A stretch of 64,000 bases of DNA from DAINPP01 sp963667315 (GCA_963667315.1 OY763325.1:3348001-3412000); one strand, 5' to 3'. Shown: positions 35,384 through 45,674, numbered from the stretch's first letter. Numbers and translations are program-made. The notes: generated from the letters alone by a model not told the origin.

Positions 35384-37414
35384 TTAATATCTTTTCAAAG
35401 AAAATATATCTCCGGGATTGCCGACAAATTCTATGAAGCTGCCTTCTTCAATAAATATCATTCCGTTATCGTCACCTTCTTCATGAATGATGGTGTCAAC
35501 AGAACCGTCAGACGAAAAAACGATCACCTTGCCTGTTCCGCTTATTTTGACAGTTAAAAAACAGGTTGTGGGAATCCTCAACCACTCACTGTAGCCTTTT
35601 TTTCCTATGGCTATGGCTACAGAAGGTTTTTCAAGAACGGTAACCTTTTCGGCAGATGAGTATAGGAGATCAAACGTTTGCGCCCACCAGTTCCCCTCCT
35701 GTTTGAAAAGCGTTAAATCTTTCTGCTCCCTCATCGTGTTTGCCGCATAATTGGCAAAATAAGGGGATTCAATCCGTTGAATTCCGTTAAAGAAGCTATA
35801 CCCGGGAAGATTTTCAAGGCTATGGGATACTTGAATGTGATTGGATGCAAGTGTGTTGATTTCAAAAGGACGGACATTCCTTCGCAACCATTGTTTCCCC
35901 TCGATATCGATGATCAGTGAGCGGGGGTTTGACAATGCTTCAAGTTTTTCCATATACAGATAATCTGTTCCCAATGCCGATAACATTAAATAATCTTTAT
36001 TTTCTGTTGAAAGAAAATAATAATAATTTTCATTGAAGGGTTCATCGTAAAGGTTTCCGTTATTATAATAAAAAGTAGCAGCCGGTAGCATTTCGCCGTT
36101 GATAAAGCTGTGGATGTTGACCCTGTTGTTTTCGGAATCAACACATATGCGGCTTAAATTACCGGAACTCCCTACATAGTACCCGTCATATTTGGCATAA
36201 TCTTCAGGCAATGCCTGTGGAAGAACCGGGAGGTTGACCTTTTCCTCAGAATTGGTGAAAATACCCTTTCCAACTAAAACATCTTTCAATAGGTCTCCGG
36301 CTATTTTGATTGCCTCAGGTTCAGTGCCGGTCATGGTTACTGCAACGGAGAGCCTTATTGCGGGAACGGTAAAGAGCATTGTCCCGTAATGCATACTGTC
36401 TCCGCTTTTCCCGAGAACTTGTATTCCCTCTGTTTTATATTGGGGTAGGTTGGTATAATCCCATCCAAGACCAAAACTCATAAAATCATTTTTTACTTTG
36501 TCACTGAATTTACAGGGCTGCGGCAGTTTCATTTCCTTTAAACTTGTCGGTGAAAAAATGTGGTTTCCCTCATCCGAAAAGCAATCGGCAAAGCGACAAA
36601 GATCGAGAACATTGGCACTCAATCCGCCGGCCCCAAGCGCGGAGACGATCTCTAATGGTCTGGCTTCCCCATCCGCAGCGGCATAATAAATGGCAGGAAT
36701 GCCTTTTTCAGAGGCATCGGCTGCCACGCCTGTCTTTTCAAGCTTTAACGGAATAAAGATCTCATCCGTTAAAAAATCGGCAAACGTTTTCCCGCTAACG
36801 ACTTCTACGATCATCTCCGCGAGAGAAAAACCGTCATTACAATAAACAGCGAAGGCACCCGGTTTATGAATCAGATGGGATTGCCTTAAATTTTCTAAAA
36901 TCAGATCATTCGTCATAGTGTTATAGGAATAGCCATCGGTATTGGCCATTGTCGTTCCCGGAATGCCGGAGGTATGATTTAACAACATTCTTACGGTAAT
37001 CTCCCGATAGCGGGGATCAGCCATGGAGAAACCTTTCAGATAATTAATAACGGGAGTATCTAAATCCACCCGGTCGCTGTCTACCAGGCGCATGATTGCA
37101 GCGGCTGTAAACACTTTACTTACAGAAGCAATATTGAAAACGGTATCGGCGTTAACGGGGATACGCTTTTCCCTGTTTGACATGCCAAATCCCTCAAAAT
37201 ACATCAGGTTCCCATTGTCCATGATGGCAACCGAACCGCTGCCGGCCCCCCCTGCGTTGATCTTTTGCCAAATCTCCCTACGGGCAGTTATAATCGCCTG
37301 TTTACAATAGCCTTCCGGTTCAGCGATGAAACATTCCATTGAAGAAAAGCCGGTTGCAGAGAATAAAATAAGCATCATGATCACTTGCAGAAAACGATTT
37401 TTACATTTGAGCAT
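35384..37414 (-). CDS. Exported serine hydrolase, class C beta-lactamase family
   Basis: This 676-residue protein has a signal peptide (~1-26, LQVIMMLILFSATGFSS). The serine hydrolase domain spans ~35-390. The SxxK motif is SVSK in FNIASVSKVFTAAA, the YxN motif is YCN in FAVYCNDGFSLAE, and GKSGDSMHYGT holds the third (KTG-like) element. A long C-terminal part (~400-676) of beta-rich sequence follows, resembling the accessory lipocalin-like domain of such enzymes. Most family members are esterases, D-amino-acid peptidases or PBP4*-like enzymes and not true lactamases. AGGAGG precedes the ATG at 37414. Confidence 0.9.
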   Translation of the reverse strand: MLKCKNRFLQVIMMLILFSATGFSSMECFIAEPEGYCKQAIITARREIWQKINAGGAGSGSVAIMDNGNLMYFEGFGMSNREKRIPVNADTVFNIASVSKVFTAAAIMRLVDSDRVDLDTPVINYLKGFSMADPRYREITVRMLLNHTSGIPGTTMANTDGYSYNTMTNDLILENLRQSHLIHKPGAFAVYCNDGFSLAEMIVEVVSGKTFADFLTDEIFIPLKLEKTGVAADASEKGIPAIYYAAADGEARPLEIVSALGAGGLSANVLDLCRFADCFSDEGNHIFSPTSLKEMKLPQPCKFSDKVKNDFMSFGLGWDYTNLPQYKTEGIQVLGKSGDSMHYGTMLFTVPAIRLSVAVTMTGTEPEAIKIAGDLLKDVLVGKGIFTNSEEKVNLPVLPQALPEDYAKYDGYYVGSSGNLSRICVDSENNRVNIHSFINGEMLPAATFYYNNGNLYDEPFNENYYYFLSTENKDYLMLSALGTDYLYMEKLEALSNPRSLIIDIEGKQWLRRNVRPFEINTLASNHIQVSHSLENLPGYSFFNGIQRIESPYFANYAANTMREQKDLTLFKQEGNWWAQTFDLLYSSAEKVTVLEKPSVAIAIGKKGYSEWLRIPTTCFLTVKISGTGKVIVFSSDGSVDTIIHEEGDDNGMIFIEEGSFIEFVGNPGDIFSLKRY

Positions 37415-37456
37415 ATAAACCTCCTATTGATTTTATGACGAATACACAGGATAATA

Positions 37457-40400
37457 TCATGGGATTTCTTTTCGTACAATCTCTAAACATTTTCTCAGAA
37501 GTGAAAGAAAATGTCCCATTTTATTTGCAATCTCCTCTTTTTTTCCACCGGCAGCCAGTGCTTCAAGTGTCTCAGATGCCTCAGCGAGCTTTTCGAAACA
37601 CAGGTTGGCAGCCTGTCCTTTTATTGAATGGAAGATGAAATGAAGCGTTTCGGGTTTTTCCTCATAAACGTTCAATTTTTTCAGTCTGTCGATTTTCATG
37701 ATCAGATCATCCCTAAACATCATCAGCGTTTGACGAATGAAATCCTCTTGTCCTCCCAGTCGATCCGCCAAAACCTTTCGATTAAAAACGGCTGGCTTAA
37801 TTTCCGGAGACTTGACAGGGTTCTGAGTCTTTTCAGCGGTTGGCAGGTTTTCAAAGAGTGCCTTTTCTATGCTGTCGATGGTAACCGGTTTTGGGAGATA
37901 ATCATTCATTCCCGCTTCCGAACACCGTTCCTTTTCACCTTTGATGACACCTGCAGTTAATGCGATGATTCTGGTTTTTTTATCAAACTCACGAATCCTT
38001 CTTGTCGCCTTATAGCCGTCTAATTTTGGCATACGGACATCCATGAAGATGAGGTCAGGTGCTTCTGCTCTGGCAATTCTGACAGCCTCTTTCCCGTTCT
38101 TCGCCTCTCTTATCGTGACATTCGGCAAGATAAGTGAAAGTGCCGTTTTTGCAAACAGCATGTTGGTTGCATTGTCCTCTGCGATTAGAATTTTCTTGTA
38201 GACCTTTTTAACATCCGCTGGTTTCACTATGTTTTCTGATTGTGCTTCCCCATTGTCCGGCTGTGAATCGTCTTTGGTTTGTATTTCTGAAAGTACTTGC
38301 AACAATTGGGTCATTTTAAAGGGTTTCAGGAGATTTGCCGTGATGTCATACTTTTGACAGGCTTTTCTCAAGTCTTCGTTTTCTGCCGAACTGTGAAGAA
38401 GAATCACCGGTAATTCCCTTGCAGAAATCTCAAATTTCTCGCGTATCGTCTTGACCACTTCAATACCGTTCATATAGGGCATATGATAATCGATGATGAG
38501 TAAATCAAAACGTCTGTTTTTTGTGAGGATCTCAAGGCCCACAAAACCATTTATGGCTTCTGTAACCTTAATTGCAGCCGGTTCCAATACTTCACGCAGG
38601 ATTGTCCGGCTGTCCGGATTATCATCGATTATCAGAACACTGTGCATGTCATCGGGAATAAAATGCTTCTTTTCTTCTGAATTCTCAGTTTTCACCGTCA
38701 GTGCAAAGGAAAAAATACTCCCTTTCCCCAATTCACTCTTTAATTTGAGTTGTGTTCCCATCATCTTCAATAATTGACTGGAAATGGTCAGTCCCAGTCC
38801 TGTTCCTCCAAATTTTTTGGTGGTTGAAATGTCTTCCTGTGCAAAGGCTTCGAAAATTCTATTCTGATGCTTTTTACTAATACCTATACCGGTATCTTCA
38901 ACCGCAAAAAAGAGGGTGCCGGTCTTTTGGCCGATGGTTTCTGATTTATAAACCTTTAATTCCACCTGTCCCTTTTCGGTAAACTTAATCGCATTTCCCA
39001 GGAGATTGATGAGGATTTGTTTCAATCTGACGGAATCCACCCAGGCGTAGCGGGGGATTTCACGTTTAATATCCAGGAGGAGTTCAATCCCATTCTCCTC
39101 AGCTCTGAACCTGACGATATCGATAATATTTTCGCAGAGTTTTATGATGTCTGTCTTTTCAGGGTTGAGGTCCATCTTTCCCGCTTCTATTTTGGAGAAA
39201 TCCAGGATATCGTTGATGATATCCAAAAGGGCATCGGCGGAATTTTTCACGGCATTCATATACTCATTTTGTTTATCGGTGAGATTTGAACGCTGGAGCA
39301 GATCAGAAAAACCGATAATTCCATTCAAGGGGGTGCGGATTTCATGACTCATATTCGCCAGAAATTCAGATTTGGCCTTATTGGCCGCTTCTGCCTGTTC
39401 TTTCGATTTTTTTAGTACCTGTTCCATCTTTTTCCGATCGTGGATATCGATATGAACGCCTACCGCTCGATTAGGTTTTCCCGTTTCGTTTTCAAAATAA
39501 GATTTTCCCTTTCCCAATATCCATTTATACTGACCGTTTTTGCATTTAAGACGAAATTCGACTTCGTAGGCTTTACCTTTCGTTATACTTTTTTGAATGA
39601 TCGGCATTTTCGTCCTGGCATCTTCAGGATGGATCAGATGCATGAATGTATCGGGTGTCATCGGTAGTTCTTGGTTTTTGTATCCGAGCATGGTGTAATA
39701 GGTCGGACTGAAATAGGTTTCATTTGTGATCAGGTTCCAGTCCCAGAATCCATGTTCTCCTGCATCCATCGCCAATTCAAGACGAATTTGATTTTCTTTT
39801 AACCGTTTTTCTACCGCCTTTCTTTTAGAGATATCACTATGGGAACCTGCCATTCGATAAGGTTTTCCCGTTTCATCTCTGAGGGCTTCTCCTCTGGCAA
39901 GTATCCATACAGGGGAGCCATTTTTGTGTTTCATCCTGAATTCGATGGCATATTGTTCGATTTCACCTTGGAGATAACGTTGAACGAAGTCATTGACACG
40001 TTCGGCATCCTCTTCATACAGTAATGAGAGAAAGCTTTTAAATTCATTTTTGATTTCCCGGTCTTCATAGCCCAATATGCCCTTCCAGCGCTTGGATAAA
40101 AACAATTCATTGGTCAGCAGATTCCAATCCCATATTCCGTCATTTGTACCTGAAACGGCTAATTCAAACTGTTCTTTGAGCCGTTCGGTTTCAAAAAGTT
40201 GATTTTTGCTTTCCGTAATATCGATGTTAGTTCCCGTCCAGCGAACGGCCTTACCCGTTCTGTCTCTTTCTATATCTCCACGTGTACTGATCCAGTGCCA
40301 ACTGCCGTCTTTGTGCCGGAGTCTGTGTTCAATCTCATAAACATCCGTTTTTCCTTCGAGATAATCGTTGATGGCTTTCTCAATGCGTGAGGCATCTTCC

Positions 40401-41449
40401 GGATGCCAGAGCGATTTCCAGCCTGAAAAATCATTTTTGACTTCATGTTCTTCATAGCCCAGCATTTTCTTCCAGCTTTTTGAGAAGAACACTCTGTCTT
40501 TTACCATATCCCAATCCCAAAGCCCGGCACCGGTTCCTTCGATGGCGCGGCTTAAACGCTCTTCATTTTCTTCCAGCTCCCGCTGTCTGTTTCGCTTTTG
40601 GATGAGCATTCCAACCATATCCGCGTAGAGAATCGCTTCATTTTCATTTTCTAAATCCTTTCCTTTCGAGAACATCAGAGTGAAATCTCCGATTAACCGG
40701 TCTCCCTGAGCACTTTTTAGGATGACGACTTTTCCCAGATTAAAGGTCTTTTCCAGAAGTTTAGCGACTGTTTTCGGGATGAAACACTGGGCCATTTCAT
40801 ATAGGCTGCTGAAAGTTGTGACCCGGTTATTTCTTATTTGATTTGTCAGGTAGGGATCGGGCGTCCATTCCTTATTTTGAGGATCAAATCCCAAAATTTG
40901 TGTAACCCTTTGTAAAGCGGAAGGAATAGTGGTAATAGCTGTCATCACAAATCGCTCTTCGTCTTTCGAAAAAATATTTAAAGTCACATAATCGGCTCCA
41001 CAGATTTTTTTCATGCGTTGTGTGATCCGTTCATAGGTGTTGTGTTCAGTTTCATCATTTAAGAACTCTTTTGAGGCTTCTGCCAGTTCCCGCTCATGGG
41101 TGATGTCTGTAAAAAGAGTGGTGAAGTACCCTTTTTGATGAGAAAACGCCTCCACTCGATACCATTTATCCATGGCGGGGGCATATTGTTCAAATATCTT
41201 TTTTTCTTCGTTTTCTGCGATTTTGCCGTAGTAGTCAATCCAGTCGAACTCATCTTCAATGATAGTGGGAATGACCTGTTTAACGCTTCGATTGAGAATA
41301 TCCGCTTTCTTTAATCCCGTCAGCTTTTCAAAGGCGGTATTCACAGTTATAAATTCATAATCTGACGCTTTACCGTTCTCATCGTAGATGATCTTATGTC
41401 TTGCAAAACCAATTTCTGATTCTTCCATTATATGATCGATATTGCGCAT
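37457..41449 (-). CDS. Large soluble multi-PAS hybrid histidine kinase with HPt
   Basis: This 1330-residue protein starts at ATG 41449 (MRNIDHIMEESEIG) after GGAGGGG. It has no membrane segment. Order of parts: PAS 1 (~1-115), a GAF-like region (~130-300), three similar PAS_3 domains each opening with a WDWD/WDWN motif (~310-440, 440-565, 570-695), HisKA (FLANMSHEIRTPLNG), HATPase_c (NAIKFTEKG, DTGIGI, GGTGLGL), receiver 1 (IIDYHMPYMNG), receiver 2 (FMDVRMPKLDG) and a C-terminal HPt (FIFHSIKGQAANLC). The three PAS_3 copies look like internal duplications. It is a cytoplasmic phosphorelay hub with an unknown cue. No response regulator gene is adjacent. Confidence 0.92.
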   Translation of the reverse strand: MRNIDHIMEESEIGFARHKIIYDENGKASDYEFITVNTAFEKLTGLKKADILNRSVKQVIPTIIEDEFDWIDYYGKIAENEEKKIFEQYAPAMDKWYRVEAFSHQKGYFTTLFTDITHERELAEASKEFLNDETEHNTYERITQRMKKICGADYVTLNIFSKDEERFVMTAITTIPSALQRVTQILGFDPQNKEWTPDPYLTNQIRNNRVTTFSSLYEMAQCFIPKTVAKLLEKTFNLGKVVILKSAQGDRLIGDFTLMFSKGKDLENENEAILYADMVGMLIQKRNRQRELEENEERLSRAIEGTGAGLWDWDMVKDRVFFSKSWKKMLGYEEHEVKNDFSGWKSLWHPEDASRIEKAINDYLEGKTDVYEIEHRLRHKDGSWHWISTRGDIERDRTGKAVRWTGTNIDITESKNQLFETERLKEQFELAVSGTNDGIWDWNLLTNELFLSKRWKGILGYEDREIKNEFKSFLSLLYEEDAERVNDFVQRYLQGEIEQYAIEFRMKHKNGSPVWILARGEALRDETGKPYRMAGSHSDISKRKAVEKRLKENQIRLELAMDAGEHGFWDWNLITNETYFSPTYYTMLGYKNQELPMTPDTFMHLIHPEDARTKMPIIQKSITKGKAYEVEFRLKCKNGQYKWILGKGKSYFENETGKPNRAVGVHIDIHDRKKMEQVLKKSKEQAEAANKAKSEFLANMSHEIRTPLNGIIGFSDLLQRSNLTDKQNEYMNAVKNSADALLDIINDILDFSKIEAGKMDLNPEKTDIIKLCENIIDIVRFRAEENGIELLLDIKREIPRYAWVDSVRLKQILINLLGNAIKFTEKGQVELKVYKSETIGQKTGTLFFAVEDTGIGISKKHQNRIFEAFAQEDISTTKKFGGTGLGLTISSQLLKMMGTQLKLKSELGKGSIFSFALTVKTENSEEKKHFIPDDMHSVLIIDDNPDSRTILREVLEPAAIKVTEAINGFVGLEILTKNRRFDLLIIDYHMPYMNGIEVVKTIREKFEISARELPVILLHSSAENEDLRKACQKYDITANLLKPFKMTQLLQVLSEIQTKDDSQPDNGEAQSENIVKPADVKKVYKKILIAEDNATNMLFAKTALSLILPNVTIREAKNGKEAVRIARAEAPDLIFMDVRMPKLDGYKATRRIREFDKKTRIIALTAGVIKGEKERCSEAGMNDYLPKPVTIDSIEKALFENLPTAEKTQNPVKSPEIKPAVFNRKVLADRLGGQEDFIRQTLMMFRDDLIMKIDRLKKLNVYEEKPETLHFIFHSIKGQAANLCFEKLAEASETLEALAAGGKKEEIANKMGHFLSLLRKCLEIVRKEIP

Positions 41450-41506
41450 CGTTATCCCCTCCGTTGAAACACAAAAACCTTTCAGTCCAAACAGTTGAAT
41501 CTTCAC

Positions 41507-41724
41507 TTTGTATCATGAGAAATGTAATACGTGATGGCGATCGTAAAAGGTTATTAAGATATTTTACCATGAATCTGACGGATTACCCCGTCTCTCCCAT
41601 TACAATACACTGAAAGGAAATGCCGATGTGGAGAGGTGTCTGAAATCCGGCGACTATAAACTGCCGGATAAATATTCCGATAGCTAATGTGTTGTGGAAT
41701 CCCTTGTCTTCTGAATGAAGGCCT
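41507..41724. other. Intergenic, possible gene remnant
   Basis: No intact gene is seen. On the plus strand about 41609-41686 a short open stretch reads TLKGNADVERCLKSGDYKLP before a stop and has no start codon or ribosome site. It may be the tail of a lost gene. No strong hairpin is present. Confidence 0.3.
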
Positions 41725-42450
41725 CTATTTCCGATTATTTATAAATTTCACGATTTCGAGTACGGCGATCGTCTGTTGTTCTTCCCTTGTAATAGTTGCC
41801 GTACCGTCTCCCTTTTGTTCGCCGTAATTTCCGAAATAAGCGTGATTACCGCCGGAAATTTCGATCTTCTGTTCCATCCCCTCCAATTTTGTCAGATCAA
41901 GGTTGACATCTTCACTGCCGTAGATTGCCAGAGTGGGGACTGGCGCGTCGTTGATCGGATAAGCCCCCATCAGGATCAAGCCGTCAACCTTGCTGTAATT
42001 TTTATTCATATAACTGCTCGCCATTGCGCCACCCAAAGAATGTCCCGCCAGAAACCATGTTTTAAACTCCGGGTACTCTTCGAATACGCTATTTGCGGCA
42101 TTTATGTTGAATACAGCCAGATTAAAGGGCATTTCGATTAAAAAACAGGTGATCCCTTTCCGAGACAATTGATAAAGTAACGGGAGATAGGCAATCGCTT
42201 CGACTTTTCCACCGGGGTAGAAAATCAATCCGATCCCTCTGTCGTTTGTTTGATCCGGATGTACTACCGTTATATTTTGATTGACGTCGACGGTTAGGCC
42301 TTCTTCGGCGATCAACCTGTGAACATCCGCTTCCGCTCTGTAATAATCAAGTGTATAGACATAAAAAACACCGACAGTGATCAATAGGATGATTGTAACC
42401 GTCAACAAGAGCCAGATTAACTTACTGTTGTGTTTGTTTTTTTTAGTCAT
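41725..42450 (-). CDS. Membrane-anchored alpha/beta hydrolase
   Basis: This 241-residue protein has an N-terminal transmembrane segment (~12-33) and a compact alpha/beta hydrolase domain. The elbow is GHSLGGAMASSYMN (Ser about residue 137), the acid lies near IYGSEDVNLD and the His in GGNHAYFGNYGEQ. This matches the small dienelactone-hydrolase-like group. TGGAGG precedes the ATG. It is third in a minus-strand set behind the mutase-like gene (49-base gap) and the opine-dehydrogenase-like gene. A hydrolytic step on the same compound class is possible but unproven. Confidence 0.85.
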   Translation of the reverse strand: MTKKNKHNSKLIWLLLTVTIILLITVGVFYVYTLDYYRAEADVHRLIAEEGLTVDVNQNITVVHPDQTNDRGIGLIFYPGGKVEAIAYLPLLYQLSRKGITCFLIEMPFNLAVFNINAANSVFEEYPEFKTWFLAGHSLGGAMASSYMNKNYSKVDGLILMGAYPINDAPVPTLAIYGSEDVNLDLTKLEGMEQKIEISGGNHAYFGNYGEQKGDGTATITREEQQTIAVLEIVKFINNRK

Positions 42451-42499
42451 TTTGAACCTCCAGATTCTTTGTTGTCTGTCTGTAATAATCGATTTTCCA

Positions 42500-44338
42500 T
42501 CATTTCAACAGTTGATGAATTCTGTTTTCCTCACTTATGGGAACAGGGTCATCCCATGCGGCATAACAATCGATAAAACCGTATTTTCCCGCTTTTGTGA
42601 ACAGGTTAGGGGTCATATATGCCGGATGAACGATACCGGGAGCCGTCATGAGTTTTCGTTTCATGATTTCCGTTAATAAAGTCTTGTCTGAAAGACACTG
42701 ATAATATGTTTCTGTTTTCATGCCGGGTCTGTAATGACCGGAAAGGGGCAGGATATGTCTGATGAAGCACCATGCCTGTTCCAGCAAATAACGTTTTCTT
42801 TTTTCGACTATCGCCCAGTCGATTTCCTCAACGATTCTCTCTTCATTTTCTCTGAAAACCTTTACAGCTTCCCTGACGATCTTGGAGCTTTCAACGATAT
42901 CATCAACCGTTGCCGCATGATCGGCTTCACAATAACTGACCAGGTGAATGATATCGGGATGGAGGAGCATCTGCAACAGTGTCGTTCGTGCCAATTGTTC
43001 CTTTGCCGTTTCCTGATCCGTGCTGAAATGTTCAATACCCGATCTGGTTTCGACGATGAGCCTTGAAGTATTTCCGGCTGGCCGAAGTTGAGCGATAAGG
43101 GTGAGTGCTGCCAACATCTTGGCAAGATCGGCATAATCTCCGGTTTCTGCGGGTTTGTTAAATTGGAATTGAAAAACACAGTCCTTCACACCGCTATTAT
43201 ACATGACGGATGCGATCAACCCGTAATCGCAGACAAACAGGGTGTCGTGTACAAACCGGGATGACCATTGATTGGGATCGTTCATCTCCACCGGTATGTT
43301 AAAGCGTGAAAGATAGCTGACCGTTTCGATATGTTCATCAATGGCATCCGGAACTGAAAGCGGTCCTCTGCCGTCCAATTCGGAGAACCAGAACAGAGGA
43401 ACCGACTGATGGGCTCCGATGAGCATCCCGGTCTCCAGACATGTATCCACAAACCCTTTAAGATTCCGCACATGCGCATAGGGTTTGATGGCGGGGTAAT
43501 TTCCCCTGCGGGTTGCGTGAAACAATAATCTCAAATCATCTTTGTCTTTGTATGGGACACCTCCGTCATTTTTTAGCCGTTTGAACATCTCAGGCTGATC
43601 AAAATACCTCTGAGACAGATCTGAGGATCCCAGAGAGATTTCATCTACCACCCCCATTTCGGATAACTGTTTGATTCCCTCAACGGTGGGTAAAATCGTT
43701 TCATCGGGGATACCGAAATGCGTTCGAATTACCGGCATTTCAGATTCATTGATCCTTTGGGGGAGGGAATGGATCCCCTTTTCCGAGGGCTTTTTCAAAG
43801 GGATCTGTCGCTCATAGGCCTTGTCTTTAAAAATGGTACCGGTTAAATGGTCCAGAAGATCAATTTTATACGGTTCGGCTTCTTCTTTTACCGTCTTCAG
43901 AATATCTGACCGCTGTTTTTCCGATACAACGTTAAAGAAATCCAATGTGCTGACGGTTTTCCGGATCGTATCGTTGCCGGGATCGATCAGACTTAATCCA
44001 AACGCCTTGTCGATCCCCGCTTTTTCGCATAAAGCAATCGTCTTGGCTAAACCTGCAAAACAGATCGATACCCTGTTGTTCTTAAGAAAACCTGAGGCAT
44101 TAAGCTTGACCATAAATTCCGTCAACGCCTTTAACCCTTCTTCCGGACTCAGGCGATAACTCAAACCAAGATACTGTGGCTTGAGTCTGATCAGCTGTTG
44201 AATTTTCTCTTCATCCGGCATCGATGAAGGGAGAATATGTGTGTCGATATGCGACAATCTGGCAATTCTTGCCGCCTTGTAAATCCCCAGAGTGTGGGGG
44301 TCATTGCCGATAGTCATTCCGATAAAGCTTTTTTTCAT
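42500..44338 (-). CDS. Cobalamin-dependent mutase-like protein with N-terminal B12-binding domain
   Basis: This 612-residue protein starts at ATG 44338 (MKKSFIGMTIGNDPHTLG). The DPHTLG at residues ~13-18 fits the DxHxxG motif that supplies the cobalt-binding His in base-off B12 domains, and the following QYLGLSY and ICFAGLA segments fit the rest of that Rossmann-like domain (~1-140). The remainder (~190-560) has a barrel-like pattern with parts such as LIGAHQSVPLFWFSELDGRGP that recall the epsilon subunit of glutamate mutase. I infer an adenosylcobalamin carbon-skeleton mutase or relative, fused in one chain. The substrate is unknown. It follows an opine-dehydrogenase-like gene by 67 bases. 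Confidence 0.6.
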   Translation of the reverse strand: MKKSFIGMTIGNDPHTLGIYKAARIARLSHIDTHILPSSMPDEEKIQQLIRLKPQYLGLSYRLSPEEGLKALTEFMVKLNASGFLKNNRVSICFAGLAKTIALCEKAGIDKAFGLSLIDPGNDTIRKTVSTLDFFNVVSEKQRSDILKTVKEEAEPYKIDLLDHLTGTIFKDKAYERQIPLKKPSEKGIHSLPQRINESEMPVIRTHFGIPDETILPTVEGIKQLSEMGVVDEISLGSSDLSQRYFDQPEMFKRLKNDGGVPYKDKDDLRLLFHATRRGNYPAIKPYAHVRNLKGFVDTCLETGMLIGAHQSVPLFWFSELDGRGPLSVPDAIDEHIETVSYLSRFNIPVEMNDPNQWSSRFVHDTLFVCDYGLIASVMYNSGVKDCVFQFQFNKPAETGDYADLAKMLAALTLIAQLRPAGNTSRLIVETRSGIEHFSTDQETAKEQLARTTLLQMLLHPDIIHLVSYCEADHAATVDDIVESSKIVREAVKVFRENEERIVEEIDWAIVEKRKRYLLEQAWCFIRHILPLSGHYRPGMKTETYYQCLSDKTLLTEIMKRKLMTAPGIVHPAYMTPNLFTKAGKYGFIDCYAAWDDPVPISEENRIHQLLK

Positions 44339-44405
44339 ACAGTCCCCTTTTATTTGAAAGATAAATATACACCATGCATGGATTTTGGTGTAAATCCCGA
44401 GAAAA

Positions 44406-45674
44406 TCAATCTATGATTTGAAAGAATTTACCCTGTAAATAATCCGTAATGTATTCTGTATCGAAGCTCTCAAGATCCCGCCAGTCCTTTTTTGAGAACC
44501 TTTTATAATATTTTTTATGAAGTGCCAGTATCCTGTCCATTGGATCGGTTTTCAGTCCTAACCTTTTGGCAATCGCCCTTAGCGGGACAATTCCCGTTGG
44601 AATGTCTTCTTCAACATACCTGTTTTGAGGTCGGGATCTCTTTTTATACGTCGAAGTCCTTGCGATTGTCTGATCAAGACTTTCACCGGGGATTCTTTCG
44701 ACGCCATAAGTATAATCCAGCCAATGCTGTGCCGACATGACGGCTTCATTGATCTCGATGAGATAATGCTGTCTTAATTGCCTTAATTCAGCTAAATCAT
44801 CAGTCACTTTTTTCTCTTTGTTTCTCAAAACACCCAGGATTTCACCCCATCTTTCTTCATTTGGATTCTCATGCAATCCAAACACCTGTAATTTGAGACG
44901 CGCAGCTATTTGAAGACGAATCTGATCGATGTCTTCCATGTGCTGCGCCACGGCTTTATTGTTGGCAATCCCTTCCATGTAAAAAGAGTACACGTTGTTT
45001 TTGGCATGGGCAACCTGTATCGCTTCAAAATTTAACAAATACGGTCCGGGATGAAAGATTGCCCCGATATTTCCGATAGAGGTGGTCGCGGGGACATGAT
45101 TACAGATGGCCTGAGGATAGAGTTTTTTGACGATTTTGATGGATTCCGATTTAAAATGACCTTCGAGGGAGCCCATCCAGTTTCTTTTACGGCGTTTGAT
45201 GAACACCCTGCCAACTTGGTTGGCCTTACAGGAATACGGACAGGTGGAAAAGCAGACAAATGGATAGCCTTCTCCCAGTATGCGCCATAAATATGGAACG
45301 ATAAAAGTTCTCGAAGGAGAAAGAATGATGGGGACTTTACGTTCCCGGATGCCGGCGTTATTTAATTGTGTGATGGTCTCTTTTAAATACTGGGAAGGAT
45401 GTGTGATGATAATGATATCAGATTCATTGACGAGTTTCTTAATACTGTGCCCCACTGTATGATGCTTTAATGGGATAAATTTACTACCTGCTTCGCCTTT
45501 AGCCCTGGGCGTTTCAACATAAATTCCACCCTGAGTATTAATGGCGTTGACAAATGCCTGACCATGTGATGATTTTCTCGCATAGCCGTACACCTGAATC
45601 TTTTTTTTGATCAAATCTGCGAATGTGGCGCTGCCTGACTGAGAACTGACTGAATGAATCCCGATCTTCAGCAT
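44406..45674 (-). CDS. Opine dehydrogenase family protein (octopine/nopaline type)
   Basis: This protein of about 422 residues starts at MLKIGIHSVSSQSG, where the Rossmann domain begins. An in-frame extension to 45755 is possible, but it has no better ribosome site. The N-terminal NAD(P) domain (~1-170) is atypical, because the usual GxGxxG is replaced by HSVSSQSGSATFA. The C-terminal helical domain (~175-420) has the family pattern SIGNIGAIFHPGPYLLN with the catalytic His-Pro. Opine dehydrogenases join an amino acid to an alpha-keto acid by reductive amination, or the reverse. It is first in the minus-strand set with the mutase-like and hydrolase genes. Confidence 0.65.
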   Translation of the reverse strand: MLKIGIHSVSSQSGSATFADLIKKKIQVYGYARKSSHGQAFVNAINTQGGIYVETPRAKGEAGSKFIPLKHHTVGHSIKKLVNESDIIIITHPSQYLKETITQLNNAGIRERKVPIILSPSRTFIVPYLWRILGEGYPFVCFSTCPYSCKANQVGRVFIKRRKRNWMGSLEGHFKSESIKIVKKLYPQAICNHVPATTSIGNIGAIFHPGPYLLNFEAIQVAHAKNNVYSFYMEGIANNKAVAQHMEDIDQIRLQIAARLKLQVFGLHENPNEERWGEILGVLRNKEKKVTDDLAELRQLRQHYLIEINEAVMSAQHWLDYTYGVERIPGESLDQTIARTSTYKKRSRPQNRYVEEDIPTGIVPLRAIAKRLGLKTDPMDRILALHKKYYKRFSKKDWRDLESFDTEYITDYLQGKFFQIID

